64,000 nucleotides of DNA, taken from positions 1,893,001 to 1,957,000 of the forward strand of contig NZ_CP034766.1 of NCBI RefSeq assembly GCF_004006015.1, given 5' to 3'. Positions 8,832-19,072 of the stretch are shown in pieces (within the stretch, counting starts at the first letter, position 1; each line of letters starts with the position of its first letter). A program made the position numbers and the translations under genes. The stretch comes from Rhodococcus sp. X156 (GTDB lineage Bacteria; Actinomycetota; Actinomycetes; Mycobacteriales; Mycobacteriaceae). A model generated the notes under the pieces. That model saw only the letters and a program-made list of their open reading frames with translations. It did not search any database and was not told where the DNA came from.

Positions 8832-10373
8832 CTAGTTCACCTGGCGATCACCGTCGGCCCAGAACTGCTTGCGCAGCTTGAACTTCTGGATCTTGCCGGT
8901 GGCGGTGCGCGGGATCTCCTCGCGGAACTCGATCGAGGTGGGCGCCTTGTAGCCGGCCAGCTTGGACTTGCAGTGCGCGATGAGGTCGGCCTCGGTGACC
9001 TGCGCTCCGTCGACGAGCACCACCAGGGCCTTGATGGTCTCGCCCCACTTCTCGCTGGGCACCCCGATGACCGCGGCCTCGGCCACTGACGGGTGGCTGA
9101 ACAGCGTGTCCTCCACCTCGATGGAGGACACGTTCTCCCCGCCGGTGATGATCACGTCCTTCTTGCGGTCGGAGATGATCACCTCGCCGCCGTCCGGGTC
9201 GATCGTCCCGCCGTCTCCGGTGTGGAACCACCCGTCGGCCAGTGCCTTGGCCGACTCCTCCGGGTTCTCCCAGTACCCGGCCAGCACCGTGTTGGAGCGC
9301 ACCAGCACCTCGCCGGAGTCGGAGATGCTGAACCGGGTGCCCAGCGTCGGCGAGCCGGCTCGGCTGAGCCGCTTGGCCCGGTCGGCCACCAGCAGGTGCA
9401 GGTCCTCCGGCCGGGTGCGGTTGAAGGTGGTCAGCGGCGAGGTCTCGGTGAGGCCGTAGATCTGCAGGAACTCCCAGCCCAGCTCGTCGATGATCCGCTC
9501 GATGGTGCGGCTGGGCGGCGGGGCGCCGGCGCAGACCACGCGGACGCGGTCGCGACCGGGGATCTCGCCGTCCCAGTCCGCCGCGGCGTCGAGCACCGCG
9601 CTGTAGACGGCGGGGGCGGCGCACATCAGGGTGACGCCGTGCTCCTGCACGCGGCGCAGGATCTCCCCGCCGTCGATCTTGCGGATCACCACCTGCGGCA
9701 CTCCCATGCCGGCCATGGTGAAGGGCATCCCCCAGCCGTTGCAGTGGAACATCGGCAGCGTGTGCAGGAAGGTGTCGCGCTCCCAGGTGCGGGTGTGCAG
9801 GCCGAACGTCGTGGAGTTCACCCAGATGTTGCGGTGGGTGATCTGCACGCCCTTGGGGCGCGCCGTGGTGCCGGAGGTGTAGTTGATGGTGGCGGTGGCG
9901 TCCTCGTCGGGAGCCGACCACGGCCGCGGCTGCACGTCGAAGCGCATCAGCTCGTCCTCGGTCTGCGCGCCCAGGACGAAGGTGTGGCGCACCGGCAGGT
10001 CCATCAGCGGCTCGGCGATCTCCGGGTCCAGCAGCAGCACGTCCGCCCCGCTGTTGTCCACGATGTAGGCGATCTCGTCGCGGCTGAGCCGAAAGTTGAT
10101 GGGCACGCAGACGCGGCCACTGGCGGTGACGGCGTACAGCAGCTCGAGCAGGCGGGCGGAGTTGTGGCTCACCACCGCCACCCGGTCGCCCTCGGCCACG
10201 CCGAGGGCGTCCAGTCCGGCCTGCCAGGCGCGGACCCGCCGAGCCAGCTCGCCGTAGGTGGTGGTGGGCACCGGGTCGGCCGGCTGGTTGGGCTCGTCGA
10301 TGACGGCCGTGCGGTTGGCCCAGACCACCTCGGCGCGCTCGAGAAAGTCCTGTGTGGTCAAGGGAACGCGCAT
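8832..10373 (-). CDS. AMP-forming acyl-CoA synthetase (FadD-like)
   Basis: ANL-superfamily enzyme of 513 aa that adenylates a carboxylic acid and transfers it to CoA. It shows the phosphate-binding loop YTSGTTARPKG, the motif GLTETSP, the hinge region GWFHTGDGG...SDRKKD and the C-terminal PRTATGKIQKFKLR with the catalytic Lys. Overall it resembles medium/long-chain and plant AAE-type acyl-activating enzymes; the acid is not deducible. The ATG at 10373 has a GGAGG site; the longer reading from 10514 would run into the opposite gene's promoter. It stands alone and divergent from the PAP2-kinase fusion. Confidence 0.9.
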   Translation of the reverse strand: MRVPLTTQDFLERAEVVWANRTAVIDEPNQPADPVPTTTYGELARRVRAWQAGLDALGVAEGDRVAVVSHNSARLLELLYAVTASGRVCVPINFRLSRDEIAYIVDNSGADVLLLDPEIAEPLMDLPVRHTFVLGAQTEDELMRFDVQPRPWSAPDEDATATINYTSGTTARPKGVQITHRNIWVNSTTFGLHTRTWERDTFLHTLPMFHCNGWGMPFTMAGMGVPQVVIRKIDGGEILRRVQEHGVTLMCAAPAVYSAVLDAAADWDGEIPGRDRVRVVCAGAPPPSRTIERIIDELGWEFLQIYGLTETSPLTTFNRTRPEDLHLLVADRAKRLSRAGSPTLGTRFSISDSGEVLVRSNTVLAGYWENPEESAKALADGWFHTGDGGTIDPDGGEVIISDRKKDVIITGGENVSSIEVEDTLFSHPSVAEAAVIGVPSEKWGETIKALVVLVDGAQVTEADLIAHCKSKLAGYKAPTSIEFREEIPRTATGKIQKFKLRKQFWADGDRQVN

Positions 10374-10519
10374 GGGGGCGACCTCCAGGTCGGGGAATGA
10401 GGAACCGGCCTCATCGTAGTGACCTGCACCACCGGGGACCGCTCGGTCCCCACCGCGCTGACGGCACGTTGGCGAGGCCGTTGCCGGTAACCCGGGCCGA
10501 CCAGGCACGATCACCTCCC

Positions 10520-11995
10520 ATGAGCAGATTGCGACGTCGGGTGCTGGGCACCGCCAGCCAGCTGGCCACCGCGGACCACGCCCTGATCGGTCGCAGCGCC
10601 CGGCTGCGTCCCTCGCCGATGGACCGCACCCTGCTCGGGCTGAGCCGCTCGGCCAACCACAGCGTGCTGTGGTGCGGCCTTGCCGCGGGCATGCTCGTCG
10701 CCGGCGGTCGCCCCCGCCGCGGGGCGGTGCGGGGGCTGCTGGCGGTGGCCGGCGCCAGCGCCGTGGCCAACGGGATGCTCAAGCCGGTGTTCCCCCGCCG
10801 GCGACCGCCCGCCCAGACCGTGCCCGCGCTGCGTCGGTTGGTGCACCCCCCGACGTCCTCGTCGTTCCCCTCCGGCCACTCCGCCTCCGCCGCAGCCTTC
10901 GTCACCGCGGTGGCCCTGGAGTCGCCGGCGTCCGGTGCGCTGCTGGCGCCGCTGGCCGGTGCGGTCGCCTACTCCCGGGTGCACGTCGGTGTGCACTGGC
11001 CCTCGGACGTGCTGGTGGGTGCTGGCGTCGGTGCAGCGGTGGCGCTGGCGACCCGACGCTGGTGGGCGGTGCGGCCGGAGGAGCCGGCGGTGCTGGGCGC
11101 CCGGGTGCAGGCCCCCGCCCTGGCCGACGGCGAGGGGCTGCTGGTGCTGACCAACCCCGCCTCCGGCAACGGCGACGACCCGGCCACCGAGCTGGTCGAG
11201 CTGCTCCCCCGGGTGCGGCTGCTGGAGACCGACCCCGACCGCGACGCCGGTGAGCAGCTGCAGGAGGCGGTGGACGCCGGCGGGGTGCGCGCGCTGGCGG
11301 TCTCCGGCGGGGACGGCACCGTGCAGGCGGTGGCCGGCGTGGCGGTGGCCAACGGCCTGCCCATGGCGGTGCTGCCCGGTGGCACCCTCAACCACTTCGC
11401 TCGCGACGTCGACGCGGTGGACGTGGCGGCGACGGCCTCGGCGATCGCTGCGGGCCGCGCGGAGCGGGTGGACAGCGCCGAGGTGTGCGTGGACGCCGGC
11501 CCCGGTCGGCTCTTCGTGAACACCGCCAGCATCGGCGGCTACCCGGACGCGGTGCAGCTGCGCGAGCAGCTCGAGCACCGGATCGGCAAGTGGCCCGCCG
11601 CGGCAGTGGCCATGGTGCGGGTGCTGCAGCGGGCCGCGCCGCTGGAGGTGGAGCTGGACGGGCGGCGTGCCGCGCTGTGGATGCTCTTCGTGGGCAACGG
11701 CCGCTACGCCCCCACCGACCAGGTGCCCATGTCGCGGCCCACCCTCAGCTCCGCCACCCTGGACGTGCGCTACCTGCGGGCCGACACCTACGCCTCCCGG
11801 ACCCGGCTGCTGCTGGCGGCGGCCACCGGGACGCTGGCGGGCAGCCCCACCTACGTCCACAGCAACGTCGAGCAGCTCCGCGTCCAGGTGCTGGGCCCGC
11901 CGACGTCGCTGGCCACCGACGGCGAGGTGGCCGGGCACGGACGCACGTTCACCTTCCGCAGCCGGCCGCAGTCGCTGGTGCTCTACCGCGCCTGA
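10520..11995 (+). CDS. PAP2 phosphatase-diacylglycerol kinase fusion
   Basis: Bifunctional lipid enzyme of 491 aa. Residues about 50-190 are a membrane PAP2 phosphatase with the three family motifs: KPVFPRRRPP, PSGHSASAAAF and SRVHVGVHWPSDVL. Residues about 205-490 are a diacylglycerol/sphingosine-type lipid kinase domain with NPASGNG, SGGDGTVQ and PGGTLNHFARD. Such fusions occur in actinobacteria and could interconvert phosphatidate and diacylglycerol or act on prenyl lipids; the substrate is unknown. No ribosome site precedes the ATG. The last 13 nt overlap the 3' end of the convergent esterase gene. Confidence 0.88.
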   Translation: MSRLRRRVLGTASQLATADHALIGRSARLRPSPMDRTLLGLSRSANHSVLWCGLAAGMLVAGGRPRRGAVRGLLAVAGASAVANGMLKPVFPRRRPPAQTVPALRRLVHPPTSSSFPSGHSASAAAFVTAVALESPASGALLAPLAGAVAYSRVHVGVHWPSDVLVGAGVGAAVALATRRWWAVRPEEPAVLGARVQAPALADGEGLLVLTNPASGNGDDPATELVELLPRVRLLETDPDRDAGEQLQEAVDAGGVRALAVSGGDGTVQAVAGVAVANGLPMAVLPGGTLNHFARDVDAVDVAATASAIAAGRAERVDSAEVCVDAGPGRLFVNTASIGGYPDAVQLREQLEHRIGKWPAAAVAMVRVLQRAAPLEVELDGRRAALWMLFVGNGRYAPTDQVPMSRPTLSSATLDVRYLRADTYASRTRLLLAAATGTLAGSPTYVHSNVEQLRVQVLGPPTSLATDGEVAGHGRTFTFRSRPQSLVLYRA

Positions 11996-12918
11996 GCGGG
12001 CTCGCCCGGGTGCAGCCCGGCGCGCAGTGCGGCCAGGCACTCGTCCACGGCGGCGGTGGTGGACGGGGTGACACCGTCCAGCGACGCGAAGCCGTGCACC
12101 AGCGGCTCGAAGCGCCGCACCGTCACCGGCACTCCGTCGCGACGCAGCAGCTCGCCGTAGGCCTCGCCGTCGTCGCGCAACGGGTCGTGCCCGGCGGTGG
12201 CCACGAAGGCCGGCGGCAGCCCGGCGAAGCTCTCCGCGGTGGCCGGCGCCGAGCGCACCGAGACCTCGCCCGCCGCCCCGGCGTACTGGGCGGCGAAGTA
12301 CGCGATGGCCTTGCGGTTGAGCAGCGGCGCCTCGGCGTTCTCGATCATGCTGGGCCAGTCCTGGTGCCCGCTGGTGACCGGGTAGAGCAGCAGCTGGAAC
12401 GCCAGCGCGGGCCCGCCGCTGTCACGGGCCAGGTGGGTGAGCACCGCCGCCAGGTTGCCGCCGGCGCTGTCCCCGGCCACGGCCAGCCGCTCGGGGTCCC
12501 CGCCGAGCTCGGCGGCGTGCGCGGCCGCCCACTGCAGGGCCGTCCAGCAGTCCTCCACCGCAGCGGGGAAGGGGTGCTCAGGGGCCAGGCGGTAGTCCAC
12601 CGACACCACCACGGCCCCGCAGTCGCGCACGATCCGGCGGGCCAGCGCGTCGTGGGTGCGCACGCTGCCCAGCACGAAGCCCCCGCCGTGCAGGAACAGC
12701 ACCACCGGCAGCGGGTGCTCCGACGCTGGCCGGTAGACCCGCACCGGCACGCCGTCGGCGTCGGCGTCCTCGACGTGGTCCACCTCGATGCTCACCGGCA
12801 CCATGGCGCTGACCTGCTCCATCATCTCCCGCAGGCGCCTCGGGTCGGCGCCGTCGCCACCGATCTCGGGCAGGGTCAGGGCGGCGAAGATCTCGGCCAG
12901 CTGGGGGTCCATCGACAT
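11983..12918 (-). CDS. Alpha/beta hydrolase, HSL-type esterase/lipase
   Basis: Hydrolase of 311 aa of the hormone-sensitive-lipase (acetyl esterase) family. The oxyanion motif HGGGFV, the nucleophile motif GDSAGG, the acid in GHDPLRDDG and the His in LVHGFAS are all present. It would hydrolyse short acyl esters; the natural substrate is unknown. Convergent with the PAP2-kinase gene (13-nt overlap) and divergent from acn. A TAACGT box at 12927-12932 lies 8 nt before the ATG, suggesting near-leaderless initiation, and the AcnR-type operator is 27 nt upstream of the start. Confidence 0.88.
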   Translation of the reverse strand: MSMDPQLAEIFAALTLPEIGGDGADPRRLREMMEQVSAMVPVSIEVDHVEDADADGVPVRVYRPASEHPLPVVLFLHGGGFVLGSVRTHDALARRIVRDCGAVVVSVDYRLAPEHPFPAAVEDCWTALQWAAAHAAELGGDPERLAVAGDSAGGNLAAVLTHLARDSGGPALAFQLLLYPVTSGHQDWPSMIENAEAPLLNRKAIAYFAAQYAGAAGEVSVRSAPATAESFAGLPPAFVATAGHDPLRDDGEAYGELLRRDGVPVTVRRFEPLVHGFASLDGVTPSTTAAVDECLAALRAGLHPGEPAQAR

Positions 12919-12944
12919 GCCGGGCGACGTTACCCCGCAACAAA

Positions 12945-12960
12945 CAGGACGCGCGTACTG
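12945..12960 (+). promoter_or_regulatory. AcnR operator upstream of acn
   Basis: CAGGACGCGCGTACTG matches the AcnR consensus recalled from Corynebacterium glutamicum (CAGNACnnncGTACTG) at every defined position. A TACTGT hexamer at 12956-12961 overlaps its right arm and could be the acn -10 box, so bound repressor would block initiation. The acn start lies 136 nt downstream. The cognate regulator gene is about 6 kb away (21769-22335). Confidence 0.75.
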
Positions 12961-13007
12961 TGAAGGTTGACGCCGGGCGGAAGGGCGCCAAGTAGGCCAG
13001 AATCCGG

Positions 13008-13096
13008 GTGGGCAACAATCAGGGCAGGACTGTCGCGGCGCAGATCGACGCGCCCAGCGGCAGCGAGGAAGAACTCATCGACGAGTGGAGCAGAAC

Positions 13097-13100
<4 letters not shown>
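13008..13100 (+). other. Possible 30-codon upstream ORF coupled to acn
   Basis: A GTG-initiated frame of 30 codons runs through the acn leader and ends with a TGA that overlaps the acn GTG by 4 nt (GTGA). The predicted peptide is hydrophilic with an acidic C-terminal part ([10 protein letters not shown]). No good ribosome site precedes it, so it may be chance; the overlap geometry equals that of the coupled genes elsewhere in the window. Confidence 0.3.
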
Positions 13101-15880
<2,780 letters not shown>

Positions 15881-15925
15881 GCACCACCCGGGCTGCCACC
15901 AGCTGAGCCCGACCCCCGCACCACC

Positions 15926-15963
15926 AGCACCGCCCGCCGGGTCCACGCCCGGCGGGCGGTGCT
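15926..15963 (+). terminator. Terminator of acn
   Basis: A perfect 16-bp stem (15926-15941 with 15948-15963) with a 6-nt loop lies 45 nt after the acn stop. It should end acn transcription before the first membrane paralogue. Confidence 0.8.
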
Positions 15964-16008
15964 GTGCGTCGGGGGGGCTGCCGCCCCGGCGGACTCCGCA
16001 CCCTGGCC

Positions 16009-16014
16009 TACGCT
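16009..16014 (+). promoter_or_regulatory. -10 box upstream of the first membrane paralogue
   Basis: TACGCT (TANNNT pattern) lies about 66 nt before the GTG at 16080 and just after the acn terminator. A similarly placed TAGCCT at 16663-16668 precedes the second paralogue, so each copy seems to have its own promoter. Confidence 0.35.
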
Positions 16015-16079
16015 TTCCGTTGTCCGCCAAGCAGTTGCGTGCGGGCACCCGTCTGTCTTCCGTACTCGAAGGAGCGCCC

Positions 16080-16625
16080 GTGACCTACCCCCAGCAGCAC
16101 GCACCCCAGCCCGGTGGCACGCCCTACCCCGCCCCCGGGACGCCCCAGGCGCCCCGTCGGCGCACCGGCCTGCTCGCGGGCATCGCTGCGGCAGTGGTGG
16201 TGGTGATCGCGCTGGTGGTCGTGCTGGTGGTCACCCTCGGTGGCGACGACGAGAGCTCCGCCAGCGCGGCTGCCGCACCGAGCGCCACGGCGAGCCCCTC
16301 CGCGAGCCCCCGTGCCGTCGGCGACGCCTTCATGGACGGGGTGGCCACCCAGGACATCCCCAAGGTCCGCAGCGTGGCGTGCGAGAAGAACCGCGACGAG
16401 CTGGCCGGCGAGCAGGGCGCCAAGCTGCCCGCCGAGTACAAGATCGACAAGTTCGCGACCAGCTTCGTCAGCGAGAAGGAGACCAGCGCGACCGAGCACG
16501 AGCTGAGCTACACGGCGGAGATCGCGCTGACCTACCAGGGTGAGCAGCGCTCCAGCACCGTGCCCTTCACGCTCTCCGTGGTCAAGGAAGCCGACGCCTG
16601 GAAGGTGTGCGCCCTGAAGTCCTGA
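16080..16625 (+). CDS. Single-pass membrane protein with DUF4878-like extracytoplasmic domain (copy 1)
   Basis: Protein of 181 aa. A Pro/Gln-rich cytoplasmic lead of about 25 residues is followed by a basic RRR, one membrane helix (about residues 29-52), an Ser/Ala-rich spacer and an exported domain of about 110 residues. The domain has a Cys in VACEKN and another in VCALKS, plausibly a disulfide, and the family-like ending DAWKVCALKS. The GTG start has a perfect GAAGGAG site. Copy 2 next door is a clear paralogue. Function unknown; the fold resembles the lumazine-binding-like/DUF4878 group found in actinobacterial envelope proteins, but I am not certain of the family. Confidence 0.75.
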   Translation: MTYPQQHAPQPGGTPYPAPGTPQAPRRRTGLLAGIAAAVVVVIALVVVLVVTLGGDDESSASAAAAPSATASPSASPRAVGDAFMDGVATQDIPKVRSVACEKNRDELAGEQGAKLPAEYKIDKFATSFVSEKETSATEHELSYTAEIALTYQGEQRSSTVPFTLSVVKEADAWKVCALKS

Positions 16626-16720
16626 CCCCGGGGCTCACAGGACGCGCCCAGGCACCTGCCCTAGCCTGGCTGCGGACGTGCCGCCCCCGGCCGTCCGTTC
16701 GCCCACCAGGAGAGGACTCC

Positions 16721-17221
16721 ATGAGCCACCCACAGGACCGCGGAGACAGCGGCCCCGGAGCAGTTCCCCACCAGGCCCCGCCGGGGCCCGCCGGTCCGCG
16801 CAAGGGGGTGGTGGCCGGGATCCTCGGCGGCGTCGTGGTGCTCATCGCGGTGGCTGCGCTGCTGTTCGTCACCCTCACCAGCTCCGACGGAGCCGAGGCC
16901 TCACCGCGGGAGGTGGCCGACACCTTCATGCGGGGCGTGCAGACGCAGAACCTCGACCTGGTTCGGGACATGTCCTGCGCGGAGAACGCCGACACCCTCG
17001 CCGGTGAGGACGGCGCCAAGCTGCCCGAGGACTACACGCTAGGCAAGTTCGACGCGAAGTTCGTCGACGACGTGGAGAAGAGCGACACCGAGCGCGAGAT
17101 CGGCTACTCCGCCGACGTGTCGATGAGCCACCAGGGCGAGCAGCGGTCGGACACCATGACCTTCTCGCTCACCGTGGTCAAGCAGGGCGACGCCTGGAAG
17201 GTCTGCGGCCTGCAGTCCTGA
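16721..17221 (+). CDS. Single-pass membrane protein with DUF4878-like extracytoplasmic domain (copy 2)
   Basis: Protein of 166 aa with the same design as copy 1: a Gly/Pro-rich lead, a membrane helix at about residues 29-50 and an exported domain with DMSCAENADTLAG...KLPEDY and the ending DAWKVCGLQS. The two Cys positions match copy 1, supporting a conserved disulfide. The Ser/Ala spacer of copy 1 is missing here. The ATG follows an AGGAGAGG site. It is 95 bp after copy 1 and has its own TANNNT box at 16663-16668. Function unknown. Confidence 0.75.
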   Translation: MSHPQDRGDSGPGAVPHQAPPGPAGPRKGVVAGILGGVVVLIAVAALLFVTLTSSDGAEASPREVADTFMRGVQTQNLDLVRDMSCAENADTLAGEDGAKLPEDYTLGKFDAKFVDDVEKSDTEREIGYSADVSMSHQGEQRSDTMTFSLTVVKQGDAWKVCGLQS

Positions 17222-17240
17222 CCCCCTGTTTCCTGGCAGC

Positions 17241-17271
17241 GGCCGGTGCACCCGCCACGGGTGCACCGGCC
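17241..17271. terminator. Bidirectional terminator between convergent genes
   Basis: A perfect 13-bp stem (17241-17253 with 17259-17271) with a 5-nt loop lies between the second membrane paralogue (plus) and egtD (minus). It can serve both. Confidence 0.75.
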
Positions 17272-17344
17272 GTGTCGGTCTCCTGGTCGCGCCGGTTGCC
17301 AGGTCGCGCCGGGTCTCAGCTCACGCCGGTTCTCAGGTCGCGCG
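17268..17344. repeat. Degenerate 17-bp tandem repeat running into the egtD 3' end
   Basis: Consecutive 17-bp units start at 17285, 17302 and 17319 (GGTCGCGCCGGTTGCCA and close variants), with a worse copy before at 17268 and a partial one after at 17336. The third unit ends with the egtD stop codon, so the repeat reaches into the coding sequence. Origin unknown; probably slippage. Confidence 0.5.
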
Positions 17345-18304
17345 GGCCAGGAGCAGGGCGAAGCGCTGGTCGGGGTCGGTCCACGTGCCCGCCACCTCCA
17401 GACCCACCGCCGCCAGCTCGGCCTGGACGCCCTCGAGGCGGAACTTGGCCGAGACCTCGGTGCGCAGCTGCTCCCCCGCGGCGAAGCTCACGTCCAGGTC
17501 CAGCTCGGCCACGTGCACCCGCATGGCGCGGGTGGCCTGCAGCCGCATCTCGATCCACTCCTGCTCGGCGTCCCACACCGCCACGTGCTCGAAGGCGTCC
17601 ACGTCGAAGTTCGCACCGAGCTCGCGGTTGAGCACGTGCAGCACGTTGCGGTTGAACTCTGCCGTCACCCCCGCCGCGTCGTCGTAGGCCGGCACCAGCA
17701 CCTGGGGGTCGGTCACCAGCCCCACCCCGAGCAGCAGGTGCTCCCCGTCGACCAGGGCGGCACGCACCGCGGCCAGGAAGGCGGTGCGCTCGGCCGGCAC
17801 CAGGTTGCCCAGCGTCCCGCCGAGGAAGGCGATCATCCGCCGGTTGCCGCGCGGCAGCGCCTCCAGGTCGGCGGTGAAGTCCCCCACCACCCCCTGCACC
17901 TGCACGCCGGGGTACTCCGCGGCCACCTCGGCCGTCGCGGCCGCCAGCGCCGAGCGGGAGACGTCCTGGGGCACGTAGCGGCGCAGCGTGCCCTGCTCCT
18001 GCATGGCGTCCAGCAGCAGCCGGGTCTTCTCCGACGAGCCCGACCCCAGCTCCACCAGCGTGTCGGCCCCGGTGGCGGCAGCGACCGCCCCGGCGTGCTC
18101 GGCGAGCAGGGCGCGCTCGGTGCGGGTGGGGTAGTACTCCGGCAGCGCGGTGATCTCCTCGAACAGCTCGCTGCCGCGGTCGTCGTAGAACCACTTGGGC
18201 GGCAGCCACTTGGGCTCCGCGGTGAGCCCCACGAGGGCGTCGCGGCGCAGGGCCTGCTCCGCGGCATCGGGTGAGAGGTGCACGTCCAGGTGCGGAGCCG
18301 TCAT
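17333..18304 (-). CDS. egtD: L-histidine N-alpha-methyltransferase
   Basis: Enzyme of 323 aa that trimethylates histidine with S-adenosylmethionine to hercynine, the first step of ergothioneine synthesis. The SAM-binding motif is VELGSGSSEKT; the N-terminal PPKWFYDDRGSELFEEIT and central FLGGTLGN are typical of the EgtD/DUF2260 family. Last gene of the minus-strand operon egtA-egtB-egtC-egtD, 16 bp after egtC. Confidence 0.95.
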   Translation of the reverse strand: MTAPHLDVHLSPDAAEQALRRDALVGLTAEPKWLPPKWFYDDRGSELFEEITALPEYYPTRTERALLAEHAGAVAAATGADTLVELGSGSSEKTRLLLDAMQEQGTLRRYVPQDVSRSALAAATAEVAAEYPGVQVQGVVGDFTADLEALPRGNRRMIAFLGGTLGNLVPAERTAFLAAVRAALVDGEHLLLGVGLVTDPQVLVPAYDDAAGVTAEFNRNVLHVLNRELGANFDVDAFEHVAVWDAEQEWIEMRLQATRAMRVHVAELDLDVSFAAGEQLRTEVSAKFRLEGVQAELAAVGLEVAGTWTDPDQRFALLLARAT

Positions 18305-18320
18305 GGGTCCTCCAGGGTGG

Positions 18321-19064
18321 TCACGTTGCGGGCATCAGGGGTGTCACGGTGACCGAGCCGGCCTTGGCACGCACCAGGGAGCGGTCCGGAACCGACTGCC
18401 ACGCCGGGTCGTCGTCCCAGGGCTCGGAGGCCAGCACCACGGCGTCGTCGGCCACCCGGTAGGACAGCGCGTGCTCCCAGGTGGTGGCCACCAGCTGCTC
18501 GCCGTCACCCAGCAGCAGGTTCAGCCGGGAGCCCGGCGCTGCCGCGGCCACCTCCAGCACCAGCCCGGCCACCGCGTCGGCGGCGTCGGCGTGCGCCAGC
18601 CGGTGGCGCAGCGCCGCCCACAGCAGCGCCGAGTCGGTGGGGGCGTCCAGGGTGAGCAGGTCGGTGATCGGCAGCGTCTGCGCCAGCGGGGCCACGCTGT
18701 GCGGCCAGCCCCGCACCACGCCGTTGTGGCTGAACGCCCAGTGCCCGTCGGTGAACGGGGCGGCCGCGGTGGCCACCACCGGCATGCCCACGGTGGCGGA
18801 GCGGACGGCGGCGAGCACCGCCGTGGAGCGCACGGCGGACAGCGTCTGCACGCCGGCCCTGTCGGTCCACATCGGGGCGGCGCTGCGGTAGCGGGCCGCA
18901 CCTGCCTCTGCCCACCAGGCGGCGCCGTAGCCGTCGGCGTTGAGGGTGCCGCCGCCGCGCATGTCCCGCGGGGCGAAGGACTGCGTCTGCAGGGAGTGCG
19001 GTCCGTGGGTGAGCAGCTCTCCCACCGCGCAGGCCGGTCCCAGGTACCCGAGGTGTCGGCACAT
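18321..19064 (-). CDS. egtC: Gamma-glutamyl-hercynylcysteine S-oxide hydrolase
   Basis: Class II glutamine-amidotransferase-type hydrolase of 247 aa that removes the glutamyl group from the EgtB product. The N-terminal MCRHLGYLG presents Cys2, the nucleophile after Met removal. WAFSHNGVV and the following NTN-hydrolase residues are in place. Sits between egtB (8 bp) and egtD (16 bp). Confidence 0.94.
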   Translation of the reverse strand: MCRHLGYLGPACAVGELLTHGPHSLQTQSFAPRDMRGGGTLNADGYGAAWWAEAGAARYRSAAPMWTDRAGVQTLSAVRSTAVLAAVRSATVGMPVVATAAAPFTDGHWAFSHNGVVRGWPHSVAPLAQTLPITDLLTLDAPTDSALLWAALRHRLAHADAADAVAGLVLEVAAAAPGSRLNLLLGDGEQLVATTWEHALSYRVADDAVVLASEPWDDDPAWQSVPDRSLVRAKAGSVTVTPLMPAT

Positions 19065-19072
19065 CGCCGGGG

